NCBI RefSeq assembly: GCF_001429545.1
Contig: NZ_LMSP01000001.1
Coordinates: 809,197 to 873,196, forward strand
Length of the DNA stretch: 64,000 bases
DNA from: Paenibacillus sp. Soil787
GTDB lineage: Bacteria; Bacillota; Bacilli; Paenibacillales; NBRC-103111
Reading direction: 5' to 3'
The notes under the pieces are model-generated. The model worked only from the letters and a program-made list of their open reading frames with translations, was not told the origin of the DNA and made no database searches. Position numbers and translations under genes: made by a program. This document shows positions 18,533 to 27,883 of this stretch, piece after piece. Position 1 is the first letter of the stretch, and every line of letters begins with the position of its first letter.

Positions 18533-19930
18533 TTATTTCGTTGTTTTTTTCTCTTGTTCGATCGCTTTATCCAGAAGCTTTTGCATTTTTGGCTGTTCCT
18601 GCTTCACGTAGTCTGCAGCCGTTACTTTGCCGTCCATCACAGGCTGAATATCCGTGAAGAAAAGCTGATACCATTCTTCATTGTAGGTATAGTTGCCCGG
18701 AAGCCCTCTTCCGTAATCCTGAACGATTTTCATGAACTCTTGTTTATTGGCCGGTTTTGTGGACGTATCGGCAGCCCAGTCTTTTGCCATATCCATCAAA
18801 TTCGGAATTTGAACCTTGGCGTCAACAAGCTCCTTCATCCCTTCTTTGGAGGCTGTCAGCGCCATAACAAGCTCGGCCGCTTCTTGCGGATACTTCGTTT
18901 TGCTGGATACACCAATGCCGAGGGAGCCTAACCAAGTTGCCGTTTTGCCGGTCGAGCCTGCCGGGTACGGAATCAAATCGTATTCAAACGGCAGCTTCTC
19001 ATACGTGCTCATATCCCATGGACCTACCGGGAAGAAGGCCATCTGTCCTTTCATCCAGCGTTGATACGTATCGAGCGTTTGCGCTTCGGCAATCGAAGGC
19101 GTGATTTTGTATTTGTTTTGCATATCAGCGAAATATTGCAGCGCTTCGGCGAACTTCGGATCGTCAATCGCCACTTTCGTTTTCGTCGAATCGAGCCAGT
19201 CCGCGCCATTGCTCCATACAAAGCTTTGCAAGGACCAATTGACATTGAAGCCTGTTCCCCATTGATCCAGCTTGCCGTCGCCATTCGTATCCTTGGTCAG
19301 CTGCTGGTTCACTTTGATAAACTCATCCCAAGTGTACGGCTTATTCTTGTCCGGCAGCGGGATGCCCGCTTTCTGGAACATCGTCTTGTTATACCCAAGG
19401 GCGAACGGACCTAAATCTTTCGGCATACCGTAAATGTTGCCTTGGCCTACCTGCTTGCCGTCATAACGGTAGAGATTAATGCCAGTCGGCCATATGTTCT
19501 TGATGTCGACATCCTTATAACTCTCAACATACTTCGTAATATCCAGCAAAATACCGCTGTTCACATAGGCTCTCAGATCACCGGGGCCATAGTAGAACAC
19601 GTCAGGGACGCTTTTTCCCGTAATAGCTGCCTTCAGCTTCGTCGCATATTGATCCGCAGTCGTCATGATGACTTTGACCGTAACACCCGGGTGGCTGCCT
19701 TCGTATTTCTCAACGATCTTTTTGTACGCTTTCTCCTCGTCAGGGCCTCCCCTGAACATGAAGGCCATTTCCTTCTTTTCTGTGCTTTGACTGCTGCTGG
19801 CAGCAGTTGCTGCAGAGGTAGCTGTAGCTTCGGTTTTGCCGACGCCCTTACTGCTGCTGCAGCCCACAAGCGTTGTGCCAACAATTAGTGAAAGCGATAA
19901 AGTGGATAAAAGTCCTTTTTTCCCTACCAT
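18533..19930 (-). CDS. Carbohydrate ABC solute-binding lipoprotein (module 2)
   Basis: 465 residues. The lipobox TTLVGC makes Cys24 the lipid anchor. A Thr/Ala/Ser linker is followed by a family-1 sugar-binding domain ([54 protein letters not shown]). It is preceded by AGGAGGGG. The likely ligand is an arabino-oligosaccharide, from its link to GH43. The sequence is clearly diverged from the module-1 binding protein, so the two modules may import different oligomers. Confidence 0.92.
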   Translation of the reverse strand: MVGKKGLLSTLSLSLIVGTTLVGCSSSKGVGKTEATATSAATAASSSQSTEKKEMAFMFRGGPDEEKAYKKIVEKYEGSHPGVTVKVIMTTADQYATKLKAAITGKSVPDVFYYGPGDLRAYVNSGILLDITKYVESYKDVDIKNIWPTGINLYRYDGKQVGQGNIYGMPKDLGPFALGYNKTMFQKAGIPLPDKNKPYTWDEFIKVNQQLTKDTNGDGKLDQWGTGFNVNWSLQSFVWSNGADWLDSTKTKVAIDDPKFAEALQYFADMQNKYKITPSIAEAQTLDTYQRWMKGQMAFFPVGPWDMSTYEKLPFEYDLIPYPAGSTGKTATWLGSLGIGVSSKTKYPQEAAELVMALTASKEGMKELVDAKVQIPNLMDMAKDWAADTSTKPANKQEFMKIVQDYGRGLPGNYTYNEEWYQLFFTDIQPVMDGKVTAADYVKQEQPKMQKLLDKAIEQEKKTTK

Positions 19931-19981
19931 GTAAACCCCTCCTAGATTTTTTTATTATTCAATAGCGCTTGTGAGGCACTA

Positions 19982-19995
19982 TGAAAACGCTTTTA
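19982..19995. promoter_or_regulatory. cre-like site 1 upstream of module 2
   Basis: TGAAAACGCTTTTA has the TGAAA and central CG of cre sites. It lies about 50 bases before the binding-protein start. Confidence 0.5.
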
Positions 19996-20115
19996 AATAT
20001 GGAATCAATATTTAAAAATTGAATGAAAAAAATTGCTGACACTGGCCTTGCAGTCAATTTAGATAGTTAGTTAATATATTAATAATTAAATATATTTATT
20101 ACCTAAATACTAATT

Positions 20116-20129
20116 CAAAACGCTTTCAA
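20116..20129. promoter_or_regulatory. cre-like site 2 upstream of module 2
   Basis: The complement of CAAAACGCTTTCAA reads TTGAAAGCGTTTTG, a good cre-like sequence about 185 bases upstream of the module-2 binding-protein gene. With the first site it suggests control by CcpA, possibly with DNA looping. Confidence 0.55.
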
Positions 20130-20193
20130 AGTCAATTACTTCTTCAAAAACATGAAAAACGGGCAAATACTATCTGTATCGTTTATATATATA

Positions 20194-20343
20194 TTAACTA
20201 ATGAGATGAAGAATAGGCACCCAAAAGTGAAGAAAGAAGGGCAGCGGAATACATAGATTCCGACTGCCCTTCTCTTTAGACTGCTGTAGTGGAAGCCTCC
20301 CAGGCAGCATGAATTTTATATTTTGACCGTTAATGATTAACAT
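20194..20343 (-). CDS. Candidate 49-residue peptide
   Basis: A short frame begins with ATG ten bases after a perfect TAGGAGG site and encodes MLIINGQNIKFMLPGRLPLQ followed by a polar and then hydrophobic tail. It runs through a strong hairpin (20235-20273), which argues against stable full-length expression. It may be a remnant of a larger gene or a chance frame. No family recognised. Confidence 0.22.
   Translation of the reverse strand: MLIINGQNIKFMLPGRLPLQQSKEKGSRNLCIPLPFFLHFWVPILHLIS
20235..20273. terminator. Strong intergenic hairpin
   Basis: AGAAGGGCAG with CGGAAT pairs with ATTCCG and CTGCCCTTCT around a six-base loop. It is a long, nearly perfect stem lying between the GlnL terminator and the module-2 promoter, and probably insulates the two. 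Confidence 0.6.
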
Positions 20344-20393
20344 GATAAAGGATCCTCCTAATTTTGAAAGACCCTATCCCAGCGCAACCAAAC

Positions 20394-20427
20394 AAAAAAA
20401 GGCCGCAGGAAAATTCCTACGACCTTT
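20394..20427 (-). terminator. Terminator after glnL
   Basis: Reading leftward, AAAGGTCGTAGGAA pairs, with two wobble pairs, with TTCCTGCGGCCTTT and leads into a T-run. It ends the long glnQ-to-glnL transcript. Confidence 0.8.
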
Positions 20428-20480
20428 CGGATTTATCCGTTTGAGGTTTCTTATCTACGCTAATTTTATCTGCCCTATCT

Positions 20481-21383
20481 CTAATACTCGCTGCGCATCT
20501 TATCCGTAACCTCAAGATAGAGAACTTGGAGAAATTTCTTAATATTGACCTTGCCCTTCTCCGGCTTCGAGTTCTCATCGATTTCTTTCATCTTCATACG
20601 CACATCCTGGAATTCAAAATAAAGAGGCGCATAATGCTCAAATTTCGGATTGCTGTAATCCGTCAAGCCGATACTCGCGATATGGGTTAATGCCCCCATG
20701 ACGGTACGGCGAATCCGTTGTTCGACGGCTTTGCCTTCTTTTTCAACATCCGCTTCCTTTACCTTATGGCATCTGGATACAATTTCATAAAGCTCCTTGA
20801 GCGGCGGAATTCCTTCCGCTTTATGATGTTGTGCAAGATGTTCCATAATGTCCATCAAGTCGCGACTGCCAGCGTCCCCTACGATCCCCATATCCATGAG
20901 AATGGGCTGCATAATTTCGCGGACACTGCGTTTTTTACGAGTACTCTCAGGGCTTGTATGCAGTAAACTCAGCTTGGTTAAAGATTCTTTAATCTCCTGC
21001 AAGGAGCGGCTGATGTTCCACTGCTCGTTAACCTTGGACAGCACCGCTTCCACTTCAATTTTATTAATTGGTTTTTGAATATAGAACTCAACACCAGCTT
21101 GATAGGCCTTGCCAATCATTTCTTTATTTTCAATTTGCGAAATCATCACGTATTTTCCTTGATAACCTTGCTCCTTCAATCGAATAATCGTCTCTATGCC
21201 ATCCTGATCCGGCATTAATAAATCAATGACCACGACATCCGGTGTGGTTTCCAGAAGGACCTTCTCGCCTTCGCTCCCGCTGCCAGCCGTACCAACGACT
21301 TCGCCTAAACCGCCTTTTTCAATGATCTTTTGCAGCATCAGCCTACTTACCGCATCATCGTCAACAATTCCGAATGACAGCAT
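20481..21383 (-). CDS. glnL: GlnL-type response regulator (receiver plus YcbB domain)
   Basis: 300 residues. The receiver domain spans residues 1-120, with acidic DDD at 8-10, phosphoacceptor Asp54 in VVVIDLLMPDQDG, Ser in MISQ and Lys in YIQKPIN. After a linker comes a YcbB-type output domain (REIMQPILMDMGIVGDAGSRDL, RIRRTVMGALTHIASIGL). This is the GlnL (YcbB) architecture, whose Bacillus subtilis member activates glutamine use. It is last in a leftward run of ABC importer, TauE permease and kinase genes, so it probably answers to external glutamine and controls the adjacent importer. Confidence 0.9.
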   Translation of the reverse strand: MLSFGIVDDDAVSRLMLQKIIEKGGLGEVVGTAGSGSEGEKVLLETTPDVVVIDLLMPDQDGIETIIRLKEQGYQGKYVMISQIENKEMIGKAYQAGVEFYIQKPINKIEVEAVLSKVNEQWNISRSLQEIKESLTKLSLLHTSPESTRKKRSVREIMQPILMDMGIVGDAGSRDLMDIMEHLAQHHKAEGIPPLKELYEIVSRCHKVKEADVEKEGKAVEQRIRRTVMGALTHIASIGLTDYSNPKFEHYAPLYFEFQDVRMKMKEIDENSKPEKGKVNIKKFLQVLYLEVTDKMRSEY

Positions 21384-21388
21384 GATCT

Positions 21389-22642
21389 CTACGCTCCTAT
21401 TTTCAACGTATCGGTCAATATCGTAATCACAAATGTGGTCTGAAATCCAGGCTCGTCAGAGCGTAAATGAATGTCTCCACCTAAAGAATGAACAATATCT
21501 CGCACATGCGAGAGTCCAATCCCTGTCGCGGCAAAGCCCTCCTGATTGAATTTGGTCGTAAATCCAGGTGCAAAAATCATATCTCGATCCTGTTCAGAAA
21601 TGCCAACACCATTGTCGGCTACGATTATGATTGTCTCTGCACCTTGCTCATAAGCACTAACGAGAATCGATCCATGATCTTCAATCGCTTCTACGGCATT
21701 AGACACGAGATTATTGATTACGGTTAAAAGGGGGAGGTATTGATCTGAACAATAGTCCGTTTGAATGTCGCTTTTGAATTGAATCTTTTTGCCAAGCATC
21801 GCACTGTAACCCAGGTTGGACTTAATAGCGAACTCCACGACTTCGGCCAGCCTCATATCGGAAGCGAAATCGCGATCGAACAGCTTTAACAACCCGGCCA
21901 GGATGCGCTGCGAATCTTTTTTGACCTCATGAATTTGCTGGGTAATTTCCAAAATGGTACGAGAGTAGCTTTTTAACCCCGCGCCATTGATTTTTTCATA
22001 TAAATTGTGGCTCTTGGCTGTTATTTGCTCAATCGTATCCATCGACTTCCGCAAGTAAAATACTTCGCCATATAAACCGCTATTCGTATTTAACATCTGT
22101 TCCATGCGCTTCTGCTGCTCATTATGCACGACTCGCATCTGATTAATGCTCACACTGTTGTAGATACCAACCACAAAGTAGCTCCGCACGACAGCGGTAA
22201 CTGTGATATACAGTAATTGCTCCGTAAACATGTTCACTGAATGAAAAATCAAGCTGCGCGCCAGCAATTCAATCTCATTGGACATAAGATCAATAACCGA
22301 TAAGAACAACCCAAGAACAAAAGGGTGGAATTGGTCCCAATTCCGTTTAATGAAGTTCATGGCAATCGCAAAGGCCATATAATAAAATGCGGCTGATAAA
22401 TGCGTTTGCGCGCTCGCGGTGAAAGATATTGCCCCATGTAATAGGATACCATCTTCCAACGTCCGAAATAGCAGAACAGAAACTCCAGTAACGATACCTG
22501 TATAGACATAAGGCAGATGCTTCATCAAAAGCAAACTGAGTAGAAAGGCGCTGCTGCCAAGACCAATCCGAAACATTTCGCCACTGAAAGGTGTGATCTT
22601 AAATTCTCCGGCTATAGCCGTCACAATAGCGACGAGAAGCAT
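21389..22642 (-). CDS. glnK: GlnK-type sensor histidine kinase
   Basis: About 417 residues. The N-terminal half has several membrane spans with little extracellular sequence. A coiled linker (VHNEQQKRMEQMLNTNSG) leads to a phosphoacceptor region (LEITQQIHEVKKDSQRILAG) and a HATPase domain with N box (VINNLVSNAVEAI), G1 (VADNGVGIS) and G2 (ATGIGLSHV). It pairs with GlnL five bases downstream. I prefer the ATG at 22642 because GAAGGG precedes it at six bases; an in-frame ATG at 22699 overlapping the tauE end is the alternative. Confidence 0.87.
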   Translation of the reverse strand: MLLVAIVTAIAGEFKITPFSGEMFRIGLGSSAFLLSLLLMKHLPYVYTGIVTGVSVLLFRTLEDGILLHGAISFTASAQTHLSAAFYYMAFAIAMNFIKRNWDQFHPFVLGLFLSVIDLMSNEIELLARSLIFHSVNMFTEQLLYITVTAVVRSYFVVGIYNSVSINQMRVVHNEQQKRMEQMLNTNSGLYGEVFYLRKSMDTIEQITAKSHNLYEKINGAGLKSYSRTILEITQQIHEVKKDSQRILAGLLKLFDRDFASDMRLAEVVEFAIKSNLGYSAMLGKKIQFKSDIQTDYCSDQYLPLLTVINNLVSNAVEAIEDHGSILVSAYEQGAETIIIVADNGVGISEQDRDMIFAPGFTTKFNQEGFAATGIGLSHVRDIVHSLGGDIHLRSDEPGFQTTFVITILTDTLKIGA

Positions 22643-22683
22643 TTGCAGCCCTTCGTTCTTTAAGCGTCCCAGCCTTTCACCCC

Positions 22684-23445
22684 CTACAAGATATCCCATA
22701 TCTGTTTACCAATGAGGATGATGCAAACGGTAAGAAATAGCGGTCGGACATACGCTGAGCCTTTGCGGATCGCCGTACGTGATCCCAGCAAAGATCCACA
22801 AACCATAGCTATTCCCATCGGGATGCCTATCCCATAATTAATGGATCCCAGAACCATGAAAGTAACCAAACTTGCCACGTTGCTCCCGAAATTGAGTACC
22901 TTTGAATTGCCGGCCGCTTTGACGAAATCGAATCCTAACATCAGAAATACAAAAATAAGAAAGGAACCGGTCCCCGGTCCGAAGAAACCATCATAAAAGC
23001 CCAAACCGAATGCTGCGAAGCCCATTAACATCGCTGTTTTCGTTGAGAATTGGCGGAAGGTAGAAAGATCCCCCCAATTTTTGCGAAAAAGAGTATAGAT
23101 GGTGATCAATATAAGCATTACGACAACCAACGGCCTTAAGAAATCAGATGGAATTTGCCGCAGCACCATCGTTCCGCATACAGCTCCCAAGAGAGACAAA
23201 AAGAACAAACCGCGTACGGCTTTCAGATCGACATTCCCAGACCGCATGAAAGAAATCGTACTCGTCAGGGAAGACATGGTGCCCGCCAATTTGTTCGTTC
23301 CTAACGCGACAGCCGGGGGTAATCCCGTTGCCAGCAGAACCGGAAGAGCGATTAGCCCCCCTCCGCCAACGACTGAATCTACATATGCCGCCACAAAACC
23401 ACCGATGATGATGAATATCATCATTTCCCAACTTACATGTAACAT
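22684..23445 (-). CDS. TauE/SafE family permease
   Basis: 253 residues with about eight membrane helices and the two-half TauE/SafE pattern (VDSVVGGGGLIALPVLLATG near the start, GFYDGFFGPGTGSFLIF in the second half). The family exports sulfite, sulfoacetate or related organic anions, and the substrate here is unknown. Its place between the glutamine importer and the GlnK kinase in one transcript suggests a role in the same nutrient response. Confidence 0.88.
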   Translation of the reverse strand: MLHVSWEMMIFIIIGGFVAAYVDSVVGGGGLIALPVLLATGLPPAVALGTNKLAGTMSSLTSTISFMRSGNVDLKAVRGLFFLSLLGAVCGTMVLRQIPSDFLRPLVVVMLILITIYTLFRKNWGDLSTFRQFSTKTAMLMGFAAFGLGFYDGFFGPGTGSFLIFVFLMLGFDFVKAAGNSKVLNFGSNVASLVTFMVLGSINYGIGIPMGIAMVCGSLLGSRTAIRKGSAYVRPLFLTVCIILIGKQIWDIL

Positions 23446-23479
23446 GATGCCAAGACTCCTTCTGGATGTTAAATTCCTC

Positions 23480-24130
23480 TTATACCAATCTTGATTCCAT
23501 CCTGCGGGCTGCTAAGGATAGCGCATAATTCACAGCGAAATACAGAATAGCCACTAAAAATAGAATAGGAATGGTATAACTGTAGCTTTGTCCAATTACT
23601 ATTTTCGCATGATGCATCAGTTCAGGCAAGGAAATAACAATGGCAAGAGACGTATCTTTTAACAGAGATATAAATTGACTCACGAGCGGCGGCATCATTC
23701 GGCGCAGCCCTTGAGGCAGAACAATATGCCAAAGGGTTTGCACATAGCCTAGTCCTGAAGATCTAGCGGCTTCAATCTGCCCTTTATCGATGGAATTCAG
23801 GCCGCTTCGCACAATCTCCGCAATCATCGCGCCTTCAAATAACGTTAAAGCCAAGATCGTTGCATTCATGGGTCCGAGTTTAATTCCTACATCCGGCAAG
23901 GCGAACCTCGAGAAAAATATGATTAACAGCAGTGGTAAATTGCGAATAAGCTCGACTGCTATGGCCAGAATGGGTGAAACAACGGGCAGCTTCGTATACC
24001 TGATTGTACCGACAACACACCCCACGATAAAGCTAAATACAATAGAGATCGCAGCAACTTTAAGTGTCATATAAAAACCCTCAAATACAAACATTACATT
24101 ATCAGCTGAGAAAGCCTGCATGATATCCAT
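23480..24130 (-). CDS. glnP: Polar amino acid ABC permease, GlnP type
   Basis: 216 residues, HisM-like, with about five membrane spans and the EAA-type loop (GQIEAARSSGLGYVQTLWHIVLPQGLRRMMPPLV). It partners with the preceding GlnM-type permease. GGGAGGTGAACGA precedes the start. Confidence 0.9.
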   Translation of the reverse strand: MDIMQAFSADNVMFVFEGFYMTLKVAAISIVFSFIVGCVVGTIRYTKLPVVSPILAIAVELIRNLPLLLIIFFSRFALPDVGIKLGPMNATILALTLFEGAMIAEIVRSGLNSIDKGQIEAARSSGLGYVQTLWHIVLPQGLRRMMPPLVSQFISLLKDTSLAIVISLPELMHHAKIVIGQSYSYTIPILFLVAILYFAVNYALSLAARRMESRLV

Positions 24131-24150
24131 TCGTTCACCTCCCTCTAAAG

Positions 24151-24804
24151 TCAGTCCGTACGAGCTAATTTACGTTCTAGACGCAAGGCCACGTAACTTA
24201 GCGGCAGCGTGAGTATCAAATAAAGCACAGCAACGAAGATATAGGTATCGAACGTAGCATAGGTCTCACTTGCGACCTGATCCCCGAAATACATGAGGTC
24301 AAAACCTGCGAATACGCCAAGTACCGACGAGTTCTTAACGAGGTTAATAAATTGATTGCTAAGCGGCGGTATCACAATTTTGATCGCTTGCGGAAGGACG
24401 ATATGCCACATGGTTTGGACATAAGTCAGTCCCGAGGATTGTGCAGCCTCAGATTGGCCTTTGGGCACCGACATAATGCCTGCTCGGATCGCTTCCGCGA
24501 TAAAAGCTGCCGTATACACCGTAAGGCCTAAGGTCCCGCATACGAATCCGCTAAGGGTAATGCCGATGGACGGCAGCCCGTAGAAGAACACGAATACAAC
24601 AAGCAAGAGCGGTATGTTTCGAATGAACTCTACATAGGCAGTCCCTAGCCATTGCAGCGGCTTCACCGATCCAATACGAAAAATGGCAATGATCGTACCC
24701 AGCACAAAGCTACCAATTAACGCAATAACGCTGGCAATGATCGTGTTGAAGAAGCCCTTCATGTAGATATCAAAATAATCGGTAAAAATCGAGAAATCCG
24801 GCAT
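24151..24804 (-). CDS. glnM: Polar amino acid ABC permease, GlnM type
   Basis: About 217 residues, HisM-like, with the loop GQSEAAQSSGLTYVQTMWHIVLPQ. The start at 24804 follows AGGGGGGAG; a longer frame would run through the stem-loop at 24827-24852. It forms the membrane part of the importer with GlnP. Confidence 0.9.
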   Translation of the reverse strand: MPDFSIFTDYFDIYMKGFFNTIIASVIALIGSFVLGTIIAIFRIGSVKPLQWLGTAYVEFIRNIPLLLVVFVFFYGLPSIGITLSGFVCGTLGLTVYTAAFIAEAIRAGIMSVPKGQSEAAQSSGLTYVQTMWHIVLPQAIKIVIPPLSNQFINLVKNSSVLGVFAGFDLMYFGDQVASETYATFDTYIFVAVLYLILTLPLSYVALRLERKLARTD

Positions 24805-24826
24805 GCGCTCCCCCCTCATAGACAGA

Positions 24827-24852
24827 AGATGGGCAGCAGCTGCCACCCATCT
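24827..24852 (-). other. Stem-loop between glnH and glnM
   Basis: AGATGGG pairs with CCCATCT around a GC-rich loop that can itself pair (CAGC/GCTG). It lies directly after the glnH stop, as in the sugar importer operons of this window. Confidence 0.6.
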
Positions 24853-24873
24853 CTTCTTTTATTCTTGTTACTC

Positions 24874-25758
24874 TTATTTGGTTGGCGCTTTGCCAATCCA
24901 TTTCTCGTAGATTTTCGCGTATTCACCGCTTGAATCCAACTTCTTCAGTCCATCATTCACAGCAGTTGTAAGAGCAGTCTCGCCTTTCTTAATTGCGATA
25001 CCATAAGGCTCATCCGTAAACGGTTCGCCAACCACTTCGAAGTTCTTATCTTGTACCATCATGCCGTAGAGGATGGCATTATCTGTGGTCAACGTGTCCC
25101 CTTGACCCGCTTTCAGGGCGCTGAAAGCATCTTGGTAATTATCAAACTCAAGGATGGTGGCATCTGGAGATTTGGCTTTAATATTCGCAACGGAAGTAGA
25201 GCCTTTTACAGCTAATACTTTCGTTCCTTTTTTAACATCCGCTACACTCTTAATAGGGCTGCCTTTCTTAACGAGCAAAGATTGTCCGGCTTTAAAATAA
25301 ACATTGGAAAACTCAACTTGTTTCTTCCGCTCTTCGGTAATCGTCATCGTCGCAACAATCATGTCAATTTCTTTGTTGTCGAGCATCGGAATGCGCGTCT
25401 TGGACGTTACTTCTTTCAACTCAATTTTCTTCTCATCGCCGAGAATTTCTTTGGCTAATGCTTTCGCAATGTCGACGTCGAAGCCTTCAACTTCCCCGCC
25501 AGTCGGGTTCTTCAAACCGAATAGCTTGGTATCAAATTTCACACCAACGACAATTTTGCCTCTGCTTTTAATATCATCCAGAACGGACGCTCCGCCTGCC
25601 GGCTTCGCAGTGCTTGGAGCGCTGCTTGCTGCTGGAGAACTAGCCGGAGTGCTTGATGCGCCCCCTTTTGTGCTGTTAGAGCCGCACCCCGCCAATGCGA
25701 ATATCGTAATTAACATAAACATGAAATTCCACTTTTTTGACATCATGGTTTTGTTCAT
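24874..25758 (-). CDS. glnH: Glutamine/glutamate-type ABC binding lipoprotein
   Basis: 294 residues. A signal with lipobox FALAGC is followed by a Ser/Ala/Pro linker and a family-3 binding domain (IKSRGKIVVGVKFDTKLFGLKNP, GFDVDIAKALAKEILG, ATMTITEERKKQVEFSNVYF, AVKGSTSVANIKAK, EPYGIAIKKG). It captures a polar amino acid, most likely glutamine or glutamate, outside the cell. The first ATG touches the AAGGAG site, so translation may start at one of the two ATG codons 12-15 bases downstream. Confidence 0.9.
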   Translation of the reverse strand: MNKTMMSKKWNFMFMLITIFALAGCGSNSTKGGASSTPASSPAASSAPSTAKPAGGASVLDDIKSRGKIVVGVKFDTKLFGLKNPTGGEVEGFDVDIAKALAKEILGDEKKIELKEVTSKTRIPMLDNKEIDMIVATMTITEERKKQVEFSNVYFKAGQSLLVKKGSPIKSVADVKKGTKVLAVKGSTSVANIKAKSPDATILEFDNYQDAFSALKAGQGDTLTTDNAILYGMMVQDKNFEVVGEPFTDEPYGIAIKKGETALTTAVNDGLKKLDSSGEYAKIYEKWIGKAPTK

Positions 25759-25765
25759 CTCCTTA

Positions 25766-26494
25766 TTAATGGTTAAGTACCCGATTCAGAAATAATTTCG
25801 CTCTTTCTTCACGAGGGTTGACGAAGAATTCCTCTGGAGGTGACTCTTCTACAATCTGACCTTTGTCCATAAAAACAACACGATCGGCTACTTCACGGGC
25901 AAAGCCCATCTCGTGCGTAACCACAACCATCGTCATTCCTTCATTTGCAAGCGCCTTCATGACATCAAGAACCTCTCCAACCATTTCCGGATCCAAGGCT
26001 GATGTGGGCTCATCAAACAACATAATTTTCGGCTTCATCGCCAGTCCCCTTGCAATAGCCACACGCTGCTGCTGTCCGCCAGATAACTGTGAAGGAAAAC
26101 TGTACGCCTTATCCTGAATACCAACCTTATCCAGGAAATACATCGCGATCTCCTCGGCTTCTTTCTTAGCCATACCATGCACCTTCATCGGTGCAAGCGT
26201 AATGTTATCGATCACTTTCTTATGCGGATAGAGATTGAAATGCTGGAATACCATGCCGATATCACGACGGAGCTTGTTCAAATCCATCTTCTTATCGCTA
26301 ACCTTGTACTCATTCACGATAAGCTCACCGCTTGTGATGGTTTCCAGTCGGTTGATACACCTAAGCAGCGTACTCTTGCCCGAACCAGACGGACCTACAA
26401 CGACAACGACCTCACCCTGCTTAATCTGAAGATTAATTTCTTTGAGCACATGAAAATCGCCGTAATGCTTCTCTACTTGACGAAATGAGATCAA
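25766..26494 (-). CDS. glnQ: Polar amino acid ABC ATP-binding protein
   Basis: 242 residues with every motif of an importer ATPase: Walker [11 protein letters not shown]-loop [11 protein letters not shown], signature LSGGQQQR, Walker [13 protein letters not shown] and the switch His in VVTHEMGF. It energises GlnM-GlnP. First gene of the seven-gene leftward run, and the only ABC operon here with its own ATPase. Confidence 0.94.
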   Translation of the reverse strand: MISFRQVEKHYGDFHVLKEINLQIKQGEVVVVVGPSGSGKSTLLRCINRLETITSGELIVNEYKVSDKKMDLNKLRRDIGMVFQHFNLYPHKKVIDNITLAPMKVHGMAKKEAEEIAMYFLDKVGIQDKAYSFPSQLSGGQQQRVAIARGLAMKPKIMLFDEPTSALDPEMVGEVLDVMKALANEGMTMVVVTHEMGFAREVADRVVFMDKGQIVEESPPEEFFVNPREERAKLFLNRVLNH

Positions 26495-27081
26495 TGGAAC
26501 CCCCCCTTCGATGGATCAATATAGATGTAAACTGTTTGTTATGTTAATTGACACATTTAAATGATAAGGAAAAAACTATGGGATCTTATGCAATCCGACA
26601 TTTAGTTAGAAAAAAACTATGACAGCAAGATGACGAACCTTGTTTCCAATCCTCTTGTCGATGGGTACAGAGCGCTTCAGACCATCCTTGCGGGCATGGA
26701 ACCAGACAAGTTATCATAGGCATTACTCCTCAATCAGGTCGGCGAGGGCATAAGGATCGAATTGATTCCTTCAGAAACGCAGCGATTATCAAGGCATCTA
26801 TTTCATGTTCCCAGAATGAGAATTCTCAGTGATAATAATAAATTTACCACGCATTCAATCAAGTTTCATAACTATAATTGTTGTCCTCAACATCTTTGTG
26901 TGAGTTTAGATTAAATCCTTGTAATTGCTCAGGATAGTTTATTCACAACTTTGATTATTAATCTTTCCGACATTTATAGCGAAATAGGTAAAATTTTGTT
27001 GATAATAATAGATTATGATTTATAATGATTATATAATTAGGTAATTAGTCCTAAAATTAGTGCCGAAAAGGTGAGGGAATT
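26495..27081. other. 587-base intergenic stretch with a weak coding relic
   Basis: Between the divergent glnQ and ydaK genes. The right part is very AT-rich and should contain the ydaK promoter. One plus-strand frame, 26630-26914, is open except for a single TAG at 26717 (about 94 codons, including LVDGYRALQTILAGMEPDK). I do not recognise it; it may be a decayed gene or chance. Confidence 0.3.
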
Positions 27082-27861
27082 TTGAAACGCGAAAAGCTTA
27101 TAATCATTATGTTTATTTTACTCGTCATCTCTTTAGTGCTCCTTGTTAATGTTTCGGAAAAAATTGAACTCGTTGTTTTTAGTGGAATAATTGTATCTTT
27201 AGCGATTCTTTTTTTATTTTTAAGACCCCTTCAAAGTTTTGCTGTGTTAGTCATTCAGATGCTTGGAGCAGGCTTCTGGCTTGCGATACAAGGGTACATA
27301 AATCAATGGGGAAGCTTATTACAATTAGAAGCTATCTTAAAAAATTTAACGTTCATGTCATCAGTTATATGTTTATGGATGACCGTAGCACAACTCATTA
27401 AATATGGGCAAGAGTATACAAAGATGAGAGAAGAACTTCATCTGCTTCAAAAGTTTGAAGATGGGGTAGCAATCTTAACTATGAACGAGTTTATGTATCG
27501 CATGGAAACCATATTTATCGCAATGAGACGTAGAACGGAAAAGGGCTATTTACTAAAGATCAAAATAAACACATTCAACAAGGAATTTGCTATTAAAAGC
27601 CTATATGATTCCTTCGTCAATGCAAGTCTAAAATCGGTTAGGGATAAGTATGATCTTGTCGGAAAAATGTCTAATTCGGAAATTGTTATCATGCTGCAAA
27701 ACACGAATGTCGAAGGTGCACTGGTTGTTGAGAACAGATTCAGAAACTTTCTTCAAGATGAACTTACAATAGATAGCGACCTTTTTAGTTCAGAACTTAT
27801 TGAACTTCCTGATGAGTGGAGCAGTACCCAGTCCATTGTATTAAAGGCAGCAATAGCTTAA
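27082..27861 (+). CDS. ydaK: Membrane protein with degenerate GGDEF domain (YdaK-like c-di-GMP receptor)
   Basis: 259 residues. Four hydrophobic segments occupy residues 1-110, then a short coiled stretch (KMREELHLLQKFEDGV) and a GGDEF-fold domain to the end. The GGDEF motif is replaced by SNSEI (in DLVGKMSNSEIVIML), so cyclase activity is not expected. The RxxD inhibitory-site position reads DKYD, with an Arg one residue further out (RDKYD). YdaK of Bacillus subtilis is a membrane receptor with degenerate GGDEF that activates a neighbouring exopolysaccharide synthase. Here a GT2 synthase follows after 22 bases, the same pairing. TTG start behind GGTGAGGG. Confidence 0.8.
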   Translation: MKREKLIIIMFILLVISLVLLVNVSEKIELVVFSGIIVSLAILFLFLRPLQSFAVLVIQMLGAGFWLAIQGYINQWGSLLQLEAILKNLTFMSSVICLWMTVAQLIKYGQEYTKMREELHLLQKFEDGVAILTMNEFMYRMETIFIAMRRRTEKGYLLKIKINTFNKEFAIKSLYDSFVNASLKSVRDKYDLVGKMSNSEIVIMLQNTNVEGALVVENRFRNFLQDELTIDSDLFSSELIELPDEWSSTQSIVLKAAIA

Positions 27862-27883
27862 TATCAGGGAGGCTGGTCAAGAA

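Noticed and set aside
26630..26914. A gene interrupted by one stop codon upstream of ydaK
   Set aside because: The frame is short, the protein is unrecognised and the interruption may be chance; kept only as a weak relic in the intergenic entry.
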